DNA from: JALOLG01 sp963776935
GTDB taxonomy: Bacteria; Actinomycetota; Acidimicrobiia; Acidimicrobiales; Ilumatobacteraceae
Length of the DNA stretch: 64,000 nucleotides
Reading direction: 5' to 3'
Assembly (NCBI GenBank): GCA_963776935.1
Contig: CAVZOP010000001.1
Location: forward strand, 62,001-126,000
The notes below the pieces were generated by a model. That model worked only from the letters and a program-made list of their open reading frames with translations. It was not told the origin of the DNA and did no database searches. This document shows, one piece after another, positions 30,500 through 39,195 of the stretch (positions are counted from its first letter, which is position 1; each line of letters starts with the position of its first letter). A program made the translations under genes and the position numbers.

Positions 30500-32167
30500 T
30501 CATGTTCGTTGGCGGTCGTAGGTCGCGCGTGATCCGGTGCCGTAGCGGCGGAGCGCCCCGTCGGGGCCGACGGCGTTCGGTCGCTGGAAGATCCAGTTCT
30601 GCCACGCCGAGAGGCGTGAGAAGATCTTGGTCTCCATCGTCTCCGGTCCGACGAAGCGGTGATTGGCCTCCATGCCGGTCAGCGCGTCGGGCGAGAAGCT
30701 GTTGCGCTCCTCGAGCGCGAGTCGGACCTCGTCGTCCCAATCGATGTCGTCGGGTGCGAACGTCACGAGGCCGGCGGCGAGCGACTCGTCGGCGAGCAAC
30801 TCCTTGCCGACTCCTGCGAGTGCCACGTCGAGCGCGTTGTCGTCGCCGTAGAAACGGGACTGGAGGCGTGACAGACCGTTCGACATCGGGTGCCGCCCGG
30901 TGCTCGCCTCGGAGAGTCGCAGCACCGCCGGTGCCAGCTCGGCGCGGTCGGCGTCGTCCCACGTGCCGGCCAACATGTATGTGCGATCGGCGGCCAACGC
31001 CAACTCGGCGAGCGGTCCCGCGAAGCAGCTGCCGGGCTCGACGAGGGCGAAGATCGTGCGCGCCGACAGATCGAGCCGCTTCAACGTGCGGGTCCAGTAC
31101 AACGTCACCTCGCGCACCAGCCAGTCGTCGGCGAATGTCGACACCAACGCCTCGGCGGCGGCCACGGCGTCGATGTCGCCGGCGGTCCGGAGCACCCACG
31201 TTCCGACCTCGGTCTCGTTGAAGCGCAGGTGCAGCATCGCGTCGTCGAGCTCGCGGGCGGCGGCGACGATCCACGCGTCGCAGCCGGCCAGCACCAGCTC
31301 GGCGGGCGTGATCGGCTGCGGTGCCTCCGGTGCCCGGACGGTGATGTGGGCGGCGCCCAGCTCGCGGTCGATCGACACGCCGACGTTGCGGTACGAGATG
31401 GTGTCGCCGTCGATCGACCGGTCGAGGGGTGCGAGCGCGATGCCGGCGGCATCGCTCGGCCGGTCCGATGCGGCGGCACGGGCGGCGGCCCGACCGGCGA
31501 CGTGGTCGGCGAACGTGCTGCGCGGTGCGATGGAGTCGACGAGCTTCCACTCGACCGCCTGGCGGCCCTTGACGCCCTCGGCGCGTGTGGCGAAGACGTC
31601 GGCGAGGTCGCGCCGCACATGGCGCTTGTCGACGACTCGCGTCAACCCGCCGGTGCCCGGCAGAACCGCCAGCAGTGGCACCTCCGGCAGCGAGACGGTG
31701 CTCGACCGGTCGTCGATCAGCACGATCTCGTCACAGGCGAGCGCCAGCTCGTACCCGCCGCCGGCCGCGGTGCCGTTGACGGCCGCGATCCACACTTGCC
31801 CCGAGTGGACGGTGGCATCCTCGATCGCGTTTCGGGTCTCGTTCGTGAACTTGCAGAAGTTGACCTTGTGGGCGTGTGTCGAGCCCGCCAGCATCTGGAT
31901 GTTGGCGCCGGAGCAGAACACCTTGTCGATGCCGCTCGTGACGACCACGGCGCGCACCTCGGGGTGCTCGAACCGCAGGCGCTGCACCGCGTCGTAGAGC
32001 TCGACGTCGACGCCGAGGTCGTACGAGTTCAGCTTGAGCTCGTAGTCGTCACCCAGCCCACCGGCCGGATCGACCCGCATCGTGAGCGTCGCGACCGGCC
32101 CGTCCACGGCAAGGCGCCAGTGGCGGTAGGCGTCCGGTGTCGTGCGGAAGTCGATCGGGGTAGCCAT
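30500..32167 (-). CDS. boxC: 2,3-Epoxybenzoyl-CoA dihydrolase BoxC
   Basis: A 555-residue enoyl-CoA hydratase-superfamily enzyme with the usual BoxC length. It opens the ring of 2,3-epoxybenzoyl-CoA, releasing formate and 3,4-didehydroadipyl-CoA semialdehyde. Features: IDFRTTPDAYRHW at the N-terminus, the oxyanion-hole segments DKVFCSGANIQML and NGTAAGGGYELALACDEI, EVPLLAVLPGTGGLTRV, and the C-terminal NWIFQRPNAVGPDGALRRYG that is characteristic of BoxC. ATG 32167 is chosen because the alternative ATG 32182 overlaps the predicted -10 box of its promoter. Confidence 0.95.
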   Translation of the reverse strand: MATPIDFRTTPDAYRHWRLAVDGPVATLTMRVDPAGGLGDDYELKLNSYDLGVDVELYDAVQRLRFEHPEVRAVVVTSGIDKVFCSGANIQMLAGSTHAHKVNFCKFTNETRNAIEDATVHSGQVWIAAVNGTAAGGGYELALACDEIVLIDDRSSTVSLPEVPLLAVLPGTGGLTRVVDKRHVRRDLADVFATRAEGVKGRQAVEWKLVDSIAPRSTFADHVAGRAAARAAASDRPSDAAGIALAPLDRSIDGDTISYRNVGVSIDRELGAAHITVRAPEAPQPITPAELVLAGCDAWIVAAARELDDAMLHLRFNETEVGTWVLRTAGDIDAVAAAEALVSTFADDWLVREVTLYWTRTLKRLDLSARTIFALVEPGSCFAGPLAELALAADRTYMLAGTWDDADRAELAPAVLRLSEASTGRHPMSNGLSRLQSRFYGDDNALDVALAGVGKELLADESLAAGLVTFAPDDIDWDDEVRLALEERNSFSPDALTGMEANHRFVGPETMETKIFSRLSAWQNWIFQRPNAVGPDGALRRYGTGSRATYDRQRT

Positions 32168-32180
32168 CTCGATGAATGAC

Positions 32181-32208
32181 ATTCTACAAGTGCTGGCGAT
32201 TCCGTCAA
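32181..32208 (-). promoter_or_regulatory. Predicted boxCB promoter
   Basis: On the minus strand TTGACG (-35, 32208-32203), a 16-base spacer, then TAGAAT (-10, 32186-32181), close to the housekeeping consensus. The start point would be near 32174, giving a leader of about 7 bases before ATG 32167. Confidence 0.55.
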
Positions 32209-32219
32209 TGAGTTGTAGA
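32183..32219. promoter_or_regulatory. Inverted repeat TCTACAA-N23-TTGTAGA, candidate operator
   Basis: Perfect 7-base arms at 32183-32189 and 32213-32219 flank the boxC promoter. The outer arm can also serve as the -35 (TTGTAG) of the divergent paaX-type gene, with TACAAA at 32236-32241 as -10. A regulator bound here could control both directions. Confidence 0.5.
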
Positions 32220-32248
32220 GCATCGAGACCCGTAGTACAAAGCACGAT

Positions 32249-33085
32249 GTGACCGCACCGCCACCCGGGACGCGCTCGGGGACCAGCGCCAAGGCGCTGC
32301 TGCTGACGGTCCTCGGCGAGTTCGTCCTGCCCCGCGGCGGCGATGCGTGGACACAGTCGCTCGTCGACAGCCTCGCCACCCTCGGTGTCGCCGAACGCAA
32401 TGCCCGCCAGGCGATCGCGCGGACCGCGGAGCAGGGGTTCATCGAGAGCGAGCGCGTCGGTCGCCGGGCTCGGTGGCGCCTGACCGAGCACGGACGTGAC
32501 CTGCTCACGGTGGGGACGGAGCGGATCTACGGCTTCGGCGGCGACGGCGACGAGTGGGACGACCACTGGCTCGTCGTGCTGTGCGCCGTACCGGAGGACC
32601 AACGCACCAAGCGCCACCATCTGCGCAGCCAGCTGGCGTTCGCCGGGTTCGGGTTCTTGACCCCGACCGTCGCCATCAGCCCACACGGCGATCGCGAGTC
32701 GGTCGCCAACACGGTGCTGCGCGACCTCGACCTGGTCGGCGCCAGCGCCGTGTTCCACGCCGAGGCGGGCAGCCTCACCCCGGTGCACGACCTCCTCCAG
32801 CGCGCGTGGGACCTCGATGCACTGGCCGCCGAGTACGACACATTCGTCGCCACGTTCGGCCGGCGGCGACCGTCGACCGACGATGAACGGTTTGCCGCAC
32901 TCGTCGAGTTGGTCCACGAGTGGCGCCGGTTCCCGTTCGTCGACCCTGAGATCCCCGAGCGGCTGCTCCCCCGCCGCTGGCCGGGTCGACGGGCGAAGCG
33001 CACGTTCGACGAGCGCCACGCGGCGTGGGCGCCGGGCGCGAACGCGCTGTTCGACTCGTTCGAGATGACGAACGGCAGTGTGTGA
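32249..33085 (+). CDS. PaaX-family transcriptional regulator
   Basis: A 278-residue repressor of the PaaX family. An N-terminal winged-helix region (VLGEFVLPRGG, VAERNARQAIARTAEQGFIES) is followed by the middle domain (WDDHWLVVLCAVPEDQRTKR) and the C-terminal PaaX domain with LVHEWRRFPFVDPEIPERLLP. PaaX represses phenylacetate catabolism and responds to phenylacetyl-CoA; here the neighbour is the box cluster, so an aryl-CoA ligand such as benzoyl-CoA is likely. GTG start with a likely leaderless transcript from the predicted TTGTAG/TACAAA promoter. Divergent from boxC with 81 bases between starts. Confidence 0.88.
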   Translation: MTAPPPGTRSGTSAKALLLTVLGEFVLPRGGDAWTQSLVDSLATLGVAERNARQAIARTAEQGFIESERVGRRARWRLTEHGRDLLTVGTERIYGFGGDGDEWDDHWLVVLCAVPEDQRTKRHHLRSQLAFAGFGFLTPTVAISPHGDRESVANTVLRDLDLVGASAVFHAEAGSLTPVHDLLQRAWDLDALAAEYDTFVATFGRRRPSTDDERFAALVELVHEWRRFPFVDPEIPERLLPRRWPGRRAKRTFDERHAAWAPGANALFDSFEMTNGSV

Positions 33086-33111
33086 TCGGGGCTGAGTAGG
33101 GTCGCACGGCG

Positions 33112-33483
33112 ATGGCAGATGACGTGCTCGCCGCCAATCAGGCGTTCTACGACGCCCACGAGCAGCGTGACATCGGGGCCATGCGCAACGTGTGGGAGCA
33201 CACCGACCGGGTCGTGTGCGTCCATCCCGGTTGGCCGATCCTGCGGACCTGGCGGGTCGTCGAGGAGTCGTGGCGGCGGATCTTCGAGGGACCCGGACGC
33301 AACCAGTTCATCGTCACCAACGACGTCGTCGCGGTGCACGGCGACCTGGCATGGGTGACGCTCGACGAGAACCTCGTCCAGGGTGCCTCCACCGGGACCG
33401 TCGCCGCGACCAACGTCTTCGCCCGCTCGGAAGCGGGCTGGCGGATGATCCTCCACCACGGTTCTCCCGTGATGACCCGCTGA
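33112..33483 (+). CDS. SnoaL-like (NTF2 fold) protein
   Basis: A 123-residue NTF2-like protein of the SnoaL_3 type: N-terminal helix ANQAFYDAHEQRDIGAM, WEHTDRVVCVHPGWP, and a sheet ending GWRMILHHGSPV. Such proteins are cyclases, isomerases or calcium-handling domains, and function is not assignable. ATG 26 bases after the regulator's stop. Confidence 0.8.
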   Translation: MADDVLAANQAFYDAHEQRDIGAMRNVWEHTDRVVCVHPGWPILRTWRVVEESWRRIFEGPGRNQFIVTNDVVAVHGDLAWVTLDENLVQGASTGTVAATNVFARSEAGWRMILHHGSPVMTR

Positions 33484-33660
33484 GCGGCCTCGACCAGCGC
33501 CCGACCATCCGCTTCGGCTCCAGCTCGCGCCGCTCGTCGGGGTCGTCCAGCCGGCGGAGCTCCAGCGGCAGTCGGCGGTCAGGTGGCGGCACCATGAACT
33601 GGTGACCGCATCCGCTCCGCCCAGCGCCGCGTGTTACGGCCGGACCTCGCACACGCCGAA

Positions 33661-33843
33661 CTAGCGCCAGACGCGGAGCGGACGGTTGCCGAGCGCAATC
33701 GCCCAACCAGTTCCGTCGACGGCGAACGGCCACGATGATCCGGGACGCCGAACGACGTCGGTGATCCGGTGGGGCCGCCCGTCATAGTCGAGCAGGTCGC
33801 CGGGCCGGAGCTCATTGGCATGAATGCTGATCGTCATTGTCAT
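33661..33843 (-). CDS. Small hypothetical protein
   Basis: A 60-residue protein with NELRPGDLLDYDGRPHRITDV and a final WAIALGNRPLRVWR, a small beta-barrel-like layout seen in other actinobacterial hypotheticals. A strong AGGAGG site 7 bases upstream of ATG 33843 supports this start and that it is translated. No function recognised. The 177 bases between it and the preceding gene show nothing I can call. Confidence 0.5.
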   Translation of the reverse strand: MTMTISIHANELRPGDLLDYDGRPHRITDVVRRPGSSWPFAVDGTGWAIALGNRPLRVWR

Positions 33844-34122
33844 GATGGAACCTCCTCGAGTCGTTGCGGACACTGGTCAAATCGTGCTCCTCGGGCCGGC
33901 CGCGATCGTCGGCCCTCCGGGTATTTGTCGTGTGGGCCGAGTAGCCCGAAAGATGTACGCGGTCATCAGCCGCGCGCGGCTGACGGGTCCGACGGTGGTT
34001 CCGTGGTGTCAGACGGCGTCCGACATCACCGATCGAGAGGCCCGCACCGTGTTCGAGCACGGGTGGCCGCGATTCCCGGATGTCATCCCGGCCCCATCAC
34101 CGCCGAACCGCCGTCCGCACGG

Positions 34123-35394
34123 TCAGTCGACGTCGAGGGCACGGTCCAGAAAGGCGATCACCCTGGTCTCCCACGCCGCAGGCTGAGTGTCGTAGGCCGT
34201 GGTGTGGCCGGCGTCCGGGGCAATCCACACCTCGACGCTGCCGGGTGCCACGTCGTGGAACGCCTTGGCGGCGGCGATCTCGGCCGGCTGCGTACCGGCG
34301 GCGATGATCATGATCGGTCGCGGCGCGGCAGCGGAGATGGCGTCGCGCAGCTTGGTGGGCGGATGGGCCGAGGTCATCAGATCGGCCGCGTGGGCGGTGG
34401 TCCAGTCGATGTATCGGGTCAACCAACCACCGACACCGCCGGCCGGGTCGCCTTCGTCTCGTGTACCGCGAGCGGTCGCTCCTTCGGCCACCACGCCAAG
34501 GATCCGAGTGTCGGTACCGGCGGCGCCGATCGCCTCCTCGGCGCCCATCGACATCCCGACCGCGGCGATCCGGCCACCGGTCACGTCGCTGCGGGTCGCC
34601 AGGTAGTCAACGGCCGCACGTACGTCGGTGTCGCCGTACCAGCCCCACAGCATCGCGTCGCCGCCGCTCTTGCCGTGGCCGCGAGCGTCGAGGAGCAGCA
34701 CGCCGTATCCGTGCCGGGCGAGCACGGCGGCATGGTCCAGCTCGTCGGTGCGAGTGTTCGTCGCACCGCCAAGCAGCACGATCGCGGCGCCGTTGGTCGA
34801 CGGGACGTACCAGGCTGCGAGCGATACGCCGTCGCTCGCCCGGAGCGACACATCCACGTACTCCATCCCGTGGTCGGCGGGCGTGTCGTCGCCCAGCTCG
34901 AGGGGCGGGACGTTGGTGACGGCGACGGCCAGCGCGAGCGGCGCGACCGCCAGTACGACGATGCCGACGGCGATCGGCACGACGAGCAGCTTTCGCCAGC
35001 GGCGAGCTCCGCGTACGTGGACCACGGTGGCGATCCCGACGAGCGCCAGCCCAGCGGCGAGGGCGGCGATGCCCGACACGCTCTGGACCGACGCGCCGGC
35101 CTTGACGACGTGCGGGACGCCGATCCCGATTCCTGCGATGAGCCCGGCCAGTCCGAGGGCCAACACCGCTGGGTTGGCCCGGCGGCGAACCGGCGCGCGC
35201 CGCGCCCGCAGCACGGCTGCTGCCAGACAGATGGCGACGAGTGCTCGTACCCCCGGCCATGGTCCTGGTCCTTCGCTCCCGACGAGCACGGCGAGGGCGA
35301 TCCCTTCGGCGACGATGATCCGGTCAGTGGGCGTGGCGCCGCGAACCCCGCTTCGCTCGGTCTGCGGTTCCACGTCCGCCAACGCAATGCTCAC
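34123..35394 (-). CDS. Membrane-anchored alpha/beta hydrolase
   Basis: A 423-residue protein. The first ~180 residues hold four to five hydrophobic helices; the C-terminal ~240 form an alpha/beta hydrolase with AAWYVPSTNGAAIVLLGG, the strand LLLDARGHGKSGG, nucleophile elbow GMSMGAEEA, and the His of DAGHTTAYD. The catalytic domain should face one side of the membrane; substrate unknown. The 279 bases upstream of the 60-residue gene (33844-34122) contain nothing supported. Confidence 0.78.
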   Translation of the reverse strand: MSIALADVEPQTERSGVRGATPTDRIIVAEGIALAVLVGSEGPGPWPGVRALVAICLAAAVLRARRAPVRRRANPAVLALGLAGLIAGIGIGVPHVVKAGASVQSVSGIAALAAGLALVGIATVVHVRGARRWRKLLVVPIAVGIVVLAVAPLALAVAVTNVPPLELGDDTPADHGMEYVDVSLRASDGVSLAAWYVPSTNGAAIVLLGGATNTRTDELDHAAVLARHGYGVLLLDARGHGKSGGDAMLWGWYGDTDVRAAVDYLATRSDVTGGRIAAVGMSMGAEEAIGAAGTDTRILGVVAEGATARGTRDEGDPAGGVGGWLTRYIDWTTAHAADLMTSAHPPTKLRDAISAAAPRPIMIIAAGTQPAEIAAAKAFHDVAPGSVEVWIAPDAGHTTAYDTQPAAWETRVIAFLDRALDVD

Positions 35395-35666
35395 GACGGC
35401 TCCCGTCGCGGTTCGCGACCGAGGTCACGCCGGAACGAAGGCACAGCTCGACGGGTCCGGCCCGCCGGCACCGAAGCACGCACCAGCCGATGATGGGTCG
35501 CGACCACGATGAAGTCGCGATGCGCCTGGTGGTAGGAGGCGAAGACGTGGTCTGGATGCATGGGGAACATGACACCAACGATCGTCTTCCGGCGCTGCCA
35601 CCGCATCCGCCGTCGGGCGACTTCACGAACGACCGTCGATGTACGACTGACGTGCTGGCGCCTCAT
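35391..35666 (-). CDS. Possible small hypothetical protein
   Basis: A 91-residue frame, rich in Arg and His, whose TGA overlaps the ATG of the membrane hydrolase (ATGA coupling), which supports translation. No domain recognised; the start is uncertain (ATG 35666 or a later one such as MFPMHPDHVF). It could be a shadow. Confidence 0.3.
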   Translation of the reverse strand: MRRQHVSRTSTVVREVARRRMRWQRRKTIVGVMFPMHPDHVFASYHQAHRDFIVVATHHRLVRASVPAGRTRRAVPSFRRDLGREPRREPS

Positions 35667-35691
35667 CCTCCAGACCGATACGTCGACCCGA

Positions 35692-36495
35692 TCAGCGCGG
35701 ATGCTTGCGAAGGAAGTCGCGTACCGCGTCGTTGAACAGGTCGGGGGCCTCGACGTTGCTGACGTGACCGACTCCGAGTAACACCACAAGTGTTGAGCCG
35801 GGGATGTGGGCATGGAGGTCGTCGGCCACGTGGCTCGGGGCACGTTGGTCGTGCTCCCCGTGCAGCACGAGAGTGGGCACTCCGATCGTTGGCAGAACGT
35901 CTCGGAGATCGGCCTCGGCGAACGCGCGAAGCTCAGCCCGCAGCCCGACCGGGTGGACATCGAGCATCAGCGACAGCAATTCGTCGACGAGTTCCGGCGA
36001 TGCCGAAGGCGACAACATGCCTGGCAAGTACGCGGGGAGCCAGGTCTCGGGCGGCAGTTCCGACTCCCGCACCGCTCGCTCCAGCCGCTCCTCGACGACG
36101 TGGGCGGGGAGGGATCCGGCCCACCCCGCATAGGCACCCGCGAGCACCAGGGTTCGCGGGATGGTTGGGTGACATCGGTACACCTCGATCGCCAGCCCGC
36201 CGCCGAACGACAAACCGAGCACATGTGGCCGGTCGAGACCGAGCGCGGCGACGAAGCCGGCTACGACGTCGGCATAGTCGGAAAGGCCGAAGCTCTCCGG
36301 TGGATCCGACGACTGGCCGTGTCCCGGCGCGTCCCACGCGACGACGGTGAACTCGTCGCAGAGCGCGTCGAGCTGCCCGCGCCATGCCCGGCTATCGCAT
36401 CCGTACGCTCCGTGGAGAAGGAGGAGCGGCGGACCCTGGCCCTGGCGTTCGAAGGCGATGTGGAGTCCTGAAACCTCGACCCGGTCCATGTCCAC
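35692..36495 (-). CDS. Alpha/beta hydrolase
   Basis: A 267-residue alpha/beta hydrolase: oxyanion LLLLHGAYGCDSRAW, DAPGHGQSS, nucleophile elbow GLSFGGG near residue 94, acid region LHGEHDQRAP and His in GVGHVSN. Typical of 3-oxoadipate enol-lactonase/MhpC-like carboxylesterases. 3-Oxoadipate lactonase is tempting near box genes, but no other beta-ketoadipate gene is present. Confidence 0.85.
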   Translation of the reverse strand: MDMDRVEVSGLHIAFERQGQGPPLLLLHGAYGCDSRAWRGQLDALCDEFTVVAWDAPGHGQSSDPPESFGLSDYADVVAGFVAALGLDRPHVLGLSFGGGLAIEVYRCHPTIPRTLVLAGAYAGWAGSLPAHVVEERLERAVRESELPPETWLPAYLPGMLSPSASPELVDELLSLMLDVHPVGLRAELRAFAEADLRDVLPTIGVPTLVLHGEHDQRAPSHVADDLHAHIPGSTLVVLLGVGHVSNVEAPDLFNDAVRDFLRKHPR

Positions 36496-36558
36496 CTCCC
36501 GGCCGGCCGTTGCTGCGACGACCCTGCAGTCCCCAGGCTGTCACGACGCGAACAACGT

Positions 36559-37521
36559 CTACGCGTCGGGCTCGGGGAGGTAGCGACCGCGGAACGCAGC
36601 GACCATCGCCTCGGGTAGGACTCCGCCGCCCAACAGCTGCTCCACGGTCGCCGAGGCGAACGTCGAATCGTCGACGAGAAGTCCGCGGTAGGTCGCGCAG
36701 GCGTCGGCGAAGTCGGTGTTACCGGCCGGGTGGACCACGACGTAGCGACCCCACCCCCACCCGCCACCGGGGTGTTGCAGCATCGAGTGCAACAGCTGGT
36801 GCTCCAGCCAGACGTGGATGAGCTCGGTGCCGTTGACGGCGTCGATCCAGCCGGGCGCGAAGGTGCCGGACCGCTCGGTGACCTCCACGTAGCGCTCCAG
36901 CCGCTCCGGCTTCGGCGGCTGGCGCTTGTTCCAGTCGGCGTAGGCGGCCTTCACCCCGAGGATCCCGCGGGTGCCGTCGCCGCGGTCGAGCACGAAGGCG
37001 ACGCCGAACGCGCACAGGTTGCCGATGTAGGCGGGATCGAGACGACCCGGTGAGTGCTCGAATCGCACAGCGACCACGGTGCCGGGCGTGTCCGGCCACC
37101 ACGTACGGACGGCGTGGTCAGCGAGCTCCAGGTCGGCGGCGAGCTCGCCGAACAGGTTGAAGCAGAACGCCGTCGGCCAGAGGAGCTCCGCCCACGTCCG
37201 CTGGGCGTCGAGACTCTGGTGAGGCTCCTTGGCCTTGGCCGACAGCCGGAACGTCGCCGCGTCGCGGGCGGCGCGGGTCAGCAAGCTCGCACCGGTGTCC
37301 CGCGCGTAGTCGACGGGTAGGCGACTGCCGACGGGCCGCGACGGCTTCCCCGCCGGCGGGACGAGCGGTTGCGAACCGATGGGGTGGCCGTGAGCCTCCC
37401 GCCACCGGGCCTGGTGCAGGCGCATCCGCCGGCGGTAGGCCGTCATCGCCGGCCGCTTCGGCACGTGGTCGTCGGACTCCCAGCAGTACGCCGCCTCGAG
37501 CTCTCCGCGGGTCGGTTCCAC
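36559..37521 (-). CDS. Conserved hypothetical protein, possibly PD-(D/E)XK nuclease-like
   Basis: A 320-residue cytosolic protein of unknown function. It contains LDAQRTWAELLWPTAFCFN, EHSPGRLDPAYIGNLCAF and a following strand GILGVKAAYAD. The order Asp...G/E-x-Lys resembles the PGN_0703 type of PD-(D/E)XK nuclease, but here the expected acidic residue before x-Lys is Gly (LGVK), so catalysis is doubtful. GTG start. Followed by the methyltransferase gene on the same strand (42 bases upstream in coordinates). Confidence 0.5.
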   Translation of the reverse strand: MEPTRGELEAAYCWESDDHVPKRPAMTAYRRRMRLHQARWREAHGHPIGSQPLVPPAGKPSRPVGSRLPVDYARDTGASLLTRAARDAATFRLSAKAKEPHQSLDAQRTWAELLWPTAFCFNLFGELAADLELADHAVRTWWPDTPGTVVAVRFEHSPGRLDPAYIGNLCAFGVAFVLDRGDGTRGILGVKAAYADWNKRQPPKPERLERYVEVTERSGTFAPGWIDAVNGTELIHVWLEHQLLHSMLQHPGGGWGWGRYVVVHPAGNTDFADACATYRGLLVDDSTFASATVEQLLGGGVLPEAMVAAFRGRYLPEPDA

Positions 37522-37563
37522 AGCGACGTCTTTCAGCGACCCGCCACGTTCGCCAACAGGCGG

Positions 37564-38387
37564 TCAACCAGTTCGCATGCGGCCATGACCCACAGTCTGG
37601 TGGGCGCGATCCCCGGTCGACCGCCTGCGGACCCGCGCCAGGACGATGCTCGTGTAGCCGTGGGCGCGATCGGCGGACAGATCGCCCACCTCGATCGCGC
37701 CGTCGTCCCAGTCGAACTCAGGCTCGAGAACGCGCCGGATGTCGCCCTCGTCGACACACGCGCTCGGGAACGTCTTGCCGCCGACCACGTAGCCGGTCGA
37801 ACGGCGCAGGGCGGCGGTGATGAACAACCCGCCCGGCTCTACGAGACCGGCGATGTTTCGCATGTACGACTCCCACGTCGCCTTGTCGGCGGTGGCCGAG
37901 TCGGCGCAGTAGGCGCTGATCACGACCGCATACGGCGCGGTGCCACGCCCGCCGAGCGGATCGGCGTCGCCCGCGTCACCACCCAGCAACGCGGTGACCT
38001 TCGACCGAACCAGTCCCTCCCTCTCACCGACCTGGTCGTCGGTGGGTCGGGCGACGCCCTCGCAGGCGAGCGTGTGCTCGACGAACGGGCGCCAGTCGTG
38101 GGCGTCGGGCGCGCCCGCCAACCAGCGCTCGATCTCCTGGAGGTTGGCCGGTAGGTATTCGGCGAGATGGATCTCGGCGGCCGTCCCGGCGGTCAGGAAG
38201 ACGTGGTGCAGGGTCGGTCCGACCCCGAACAGCAAGACCCGCTGGCCGGGTTCGGCGTACCGCAGCGCGTCGACGAAGAACGCGATCGTCGCCCGCTCGT
38301 CGGCCTCGACGACGCGGTAGTAGTCGTTCAGGTACTCCCGCGGCACCCACTCGGTGGCGAACGCGGCAAAGGGAGCCGAGGGCGCAT
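37564..38387 (-). CDS. NNMT/PNMT/TEMT-family (GntF-like) SAM-dependent methyltransferase, start frameshifted
   Basis: About 274 residues, class I methyltransferase of the small-molecule N-methyltransferase group. Evidence: WVPREYLNDYYRVVEADER at the N-terminus, the SAM segment RVLLFGVGPTLHH, IHLAEYLPANLQEIERWL and a late LVEPGGLFITAALRR. In-frame the ORF has no usual start until GTG 38346, which would cut off conserved residues. A single missing base after ATG 38387 would restore ATG-ACG and also give the upstream membrane gene a TGA, forming an ATGA overlap. Some relatives are annotated in guanitoxin synthesis, which is not implied here. Confidence 0.65.
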
Positions 38388-39013
38388 CGACCGGTCGGCG
38401 AGGTCGGACGATCCGCCGCGAGCCGCGCGTCGAGAACGGTCCGGGTCAGACGCGCGACGCCGTACTCGTAGACCGCGGCGCCGAGGTTGGCGCCGCCGAG
38501 GAAGACGAGCGCATCGGTCGAATCGACGGCGTCGCTGAGCAGGGCGGTGCCGAACGCGCCGGCGTAGTACGGCGCCTCCTTGGCGATCTCGACGACGACG
38601 TACCCGACCGCCGACGCGGCCCGCACCGCGCGTTGGCTGCTCGATCGGTGTCGAACGAGATCGAACAGCCCCTTCGACAGGGCGTTGGTGCTCGTGCCGG
38701 TCTCTTCGAGCAGCCGCCAGTTGGCCATCAGGTTGACCCGCAACCCGGTGGCCCACACCACGTACGTCGCCGCCAGGAAGCCGAGCACGACGCCGCGAGA
38801 GACGCCACCCAGGACGTCGGACGCGACGAGCAACACACCCGCCGCGGCGGCGACGACATCGAGCGTCCACGTCGACGCCGCCGTGGCGACGACCGTGACG
38901 GCCCAGCGGTTCGCCGCGGCGAGCCGCCGGGGTGTCGGCCGCGTCGTCGGGGCCTCGGTTGTGAGCACGGCACGAGGCGGCCGATCGGCGATGGTGCTGG
39001 TGAGTCCTGGCAT
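38384..39013 (-). CDS. Membrane protein of unknown function, coupled to the methyltransferase
   Basis: About 209 residues with four or five hydrophobic stretches (VVAAAAGVLLVASDVL, GVVLGFLAATYVVWATGL, AVRAASAVGYVVVEIA, TALLSDAVDSTDALVFLGG). No family recognised. ATG 39013 has a GGAGAG site 9 bases upstream. Two TACGTAC-type operator repeats lie just before the start, and a TetR-like gene is divergent, so expression is probably repressed by that regulator. The stop is lost to the frameshift discussed for the methyltransferase; the two probably form one operon and work together. Confidence 0.55.
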
Positions 39014-39034
39014 GTCCCGAATCTCTCCTCTTCG

Positions 39035-39083
39035 TACGTACGGTATGTACGTAACTCGGACAGCTACGTACGGTACGTACGTT
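39035..39083. promoter_or_regulatory. Double TetR-type operator
   Basis: Two inverted repeats TACGTAC-GGTAT-GTACGTA (39035-39053, perfect) and TACGTAC-GGTAC-GTACGTT (39065-39083, one mismatch), centres exactly 30 bases apart. They sit between the membrane-protein start and the divergent TetR-like gene. Confidence 0.65.
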
Positions 39084-39195
39084 GCCGAGGGACGTCAACT
39101 AGATTTCGGCCGGTCGCCGCCCGCCGACCAGACCCACGACCACCCGCCCAGATCCAGCGAATCCGGACCAGTTGCCGGCCGCATCAGCTCGCATG

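Noticed and set aside
33960..34080. tRNA-like segment with a GATTCCCGG stretch
   Set aside because: No acceptor stem or anticodon arm pairs; no cloverleaf can be built.
35391..35960. 189-residue frame antisense-like upstream part
   Set aside because: Most of it is a shadow of the alpha/beta hydrolase at 35692; only the last 91 residues, coupled by ATGA, are kept as a low-confidence gene.
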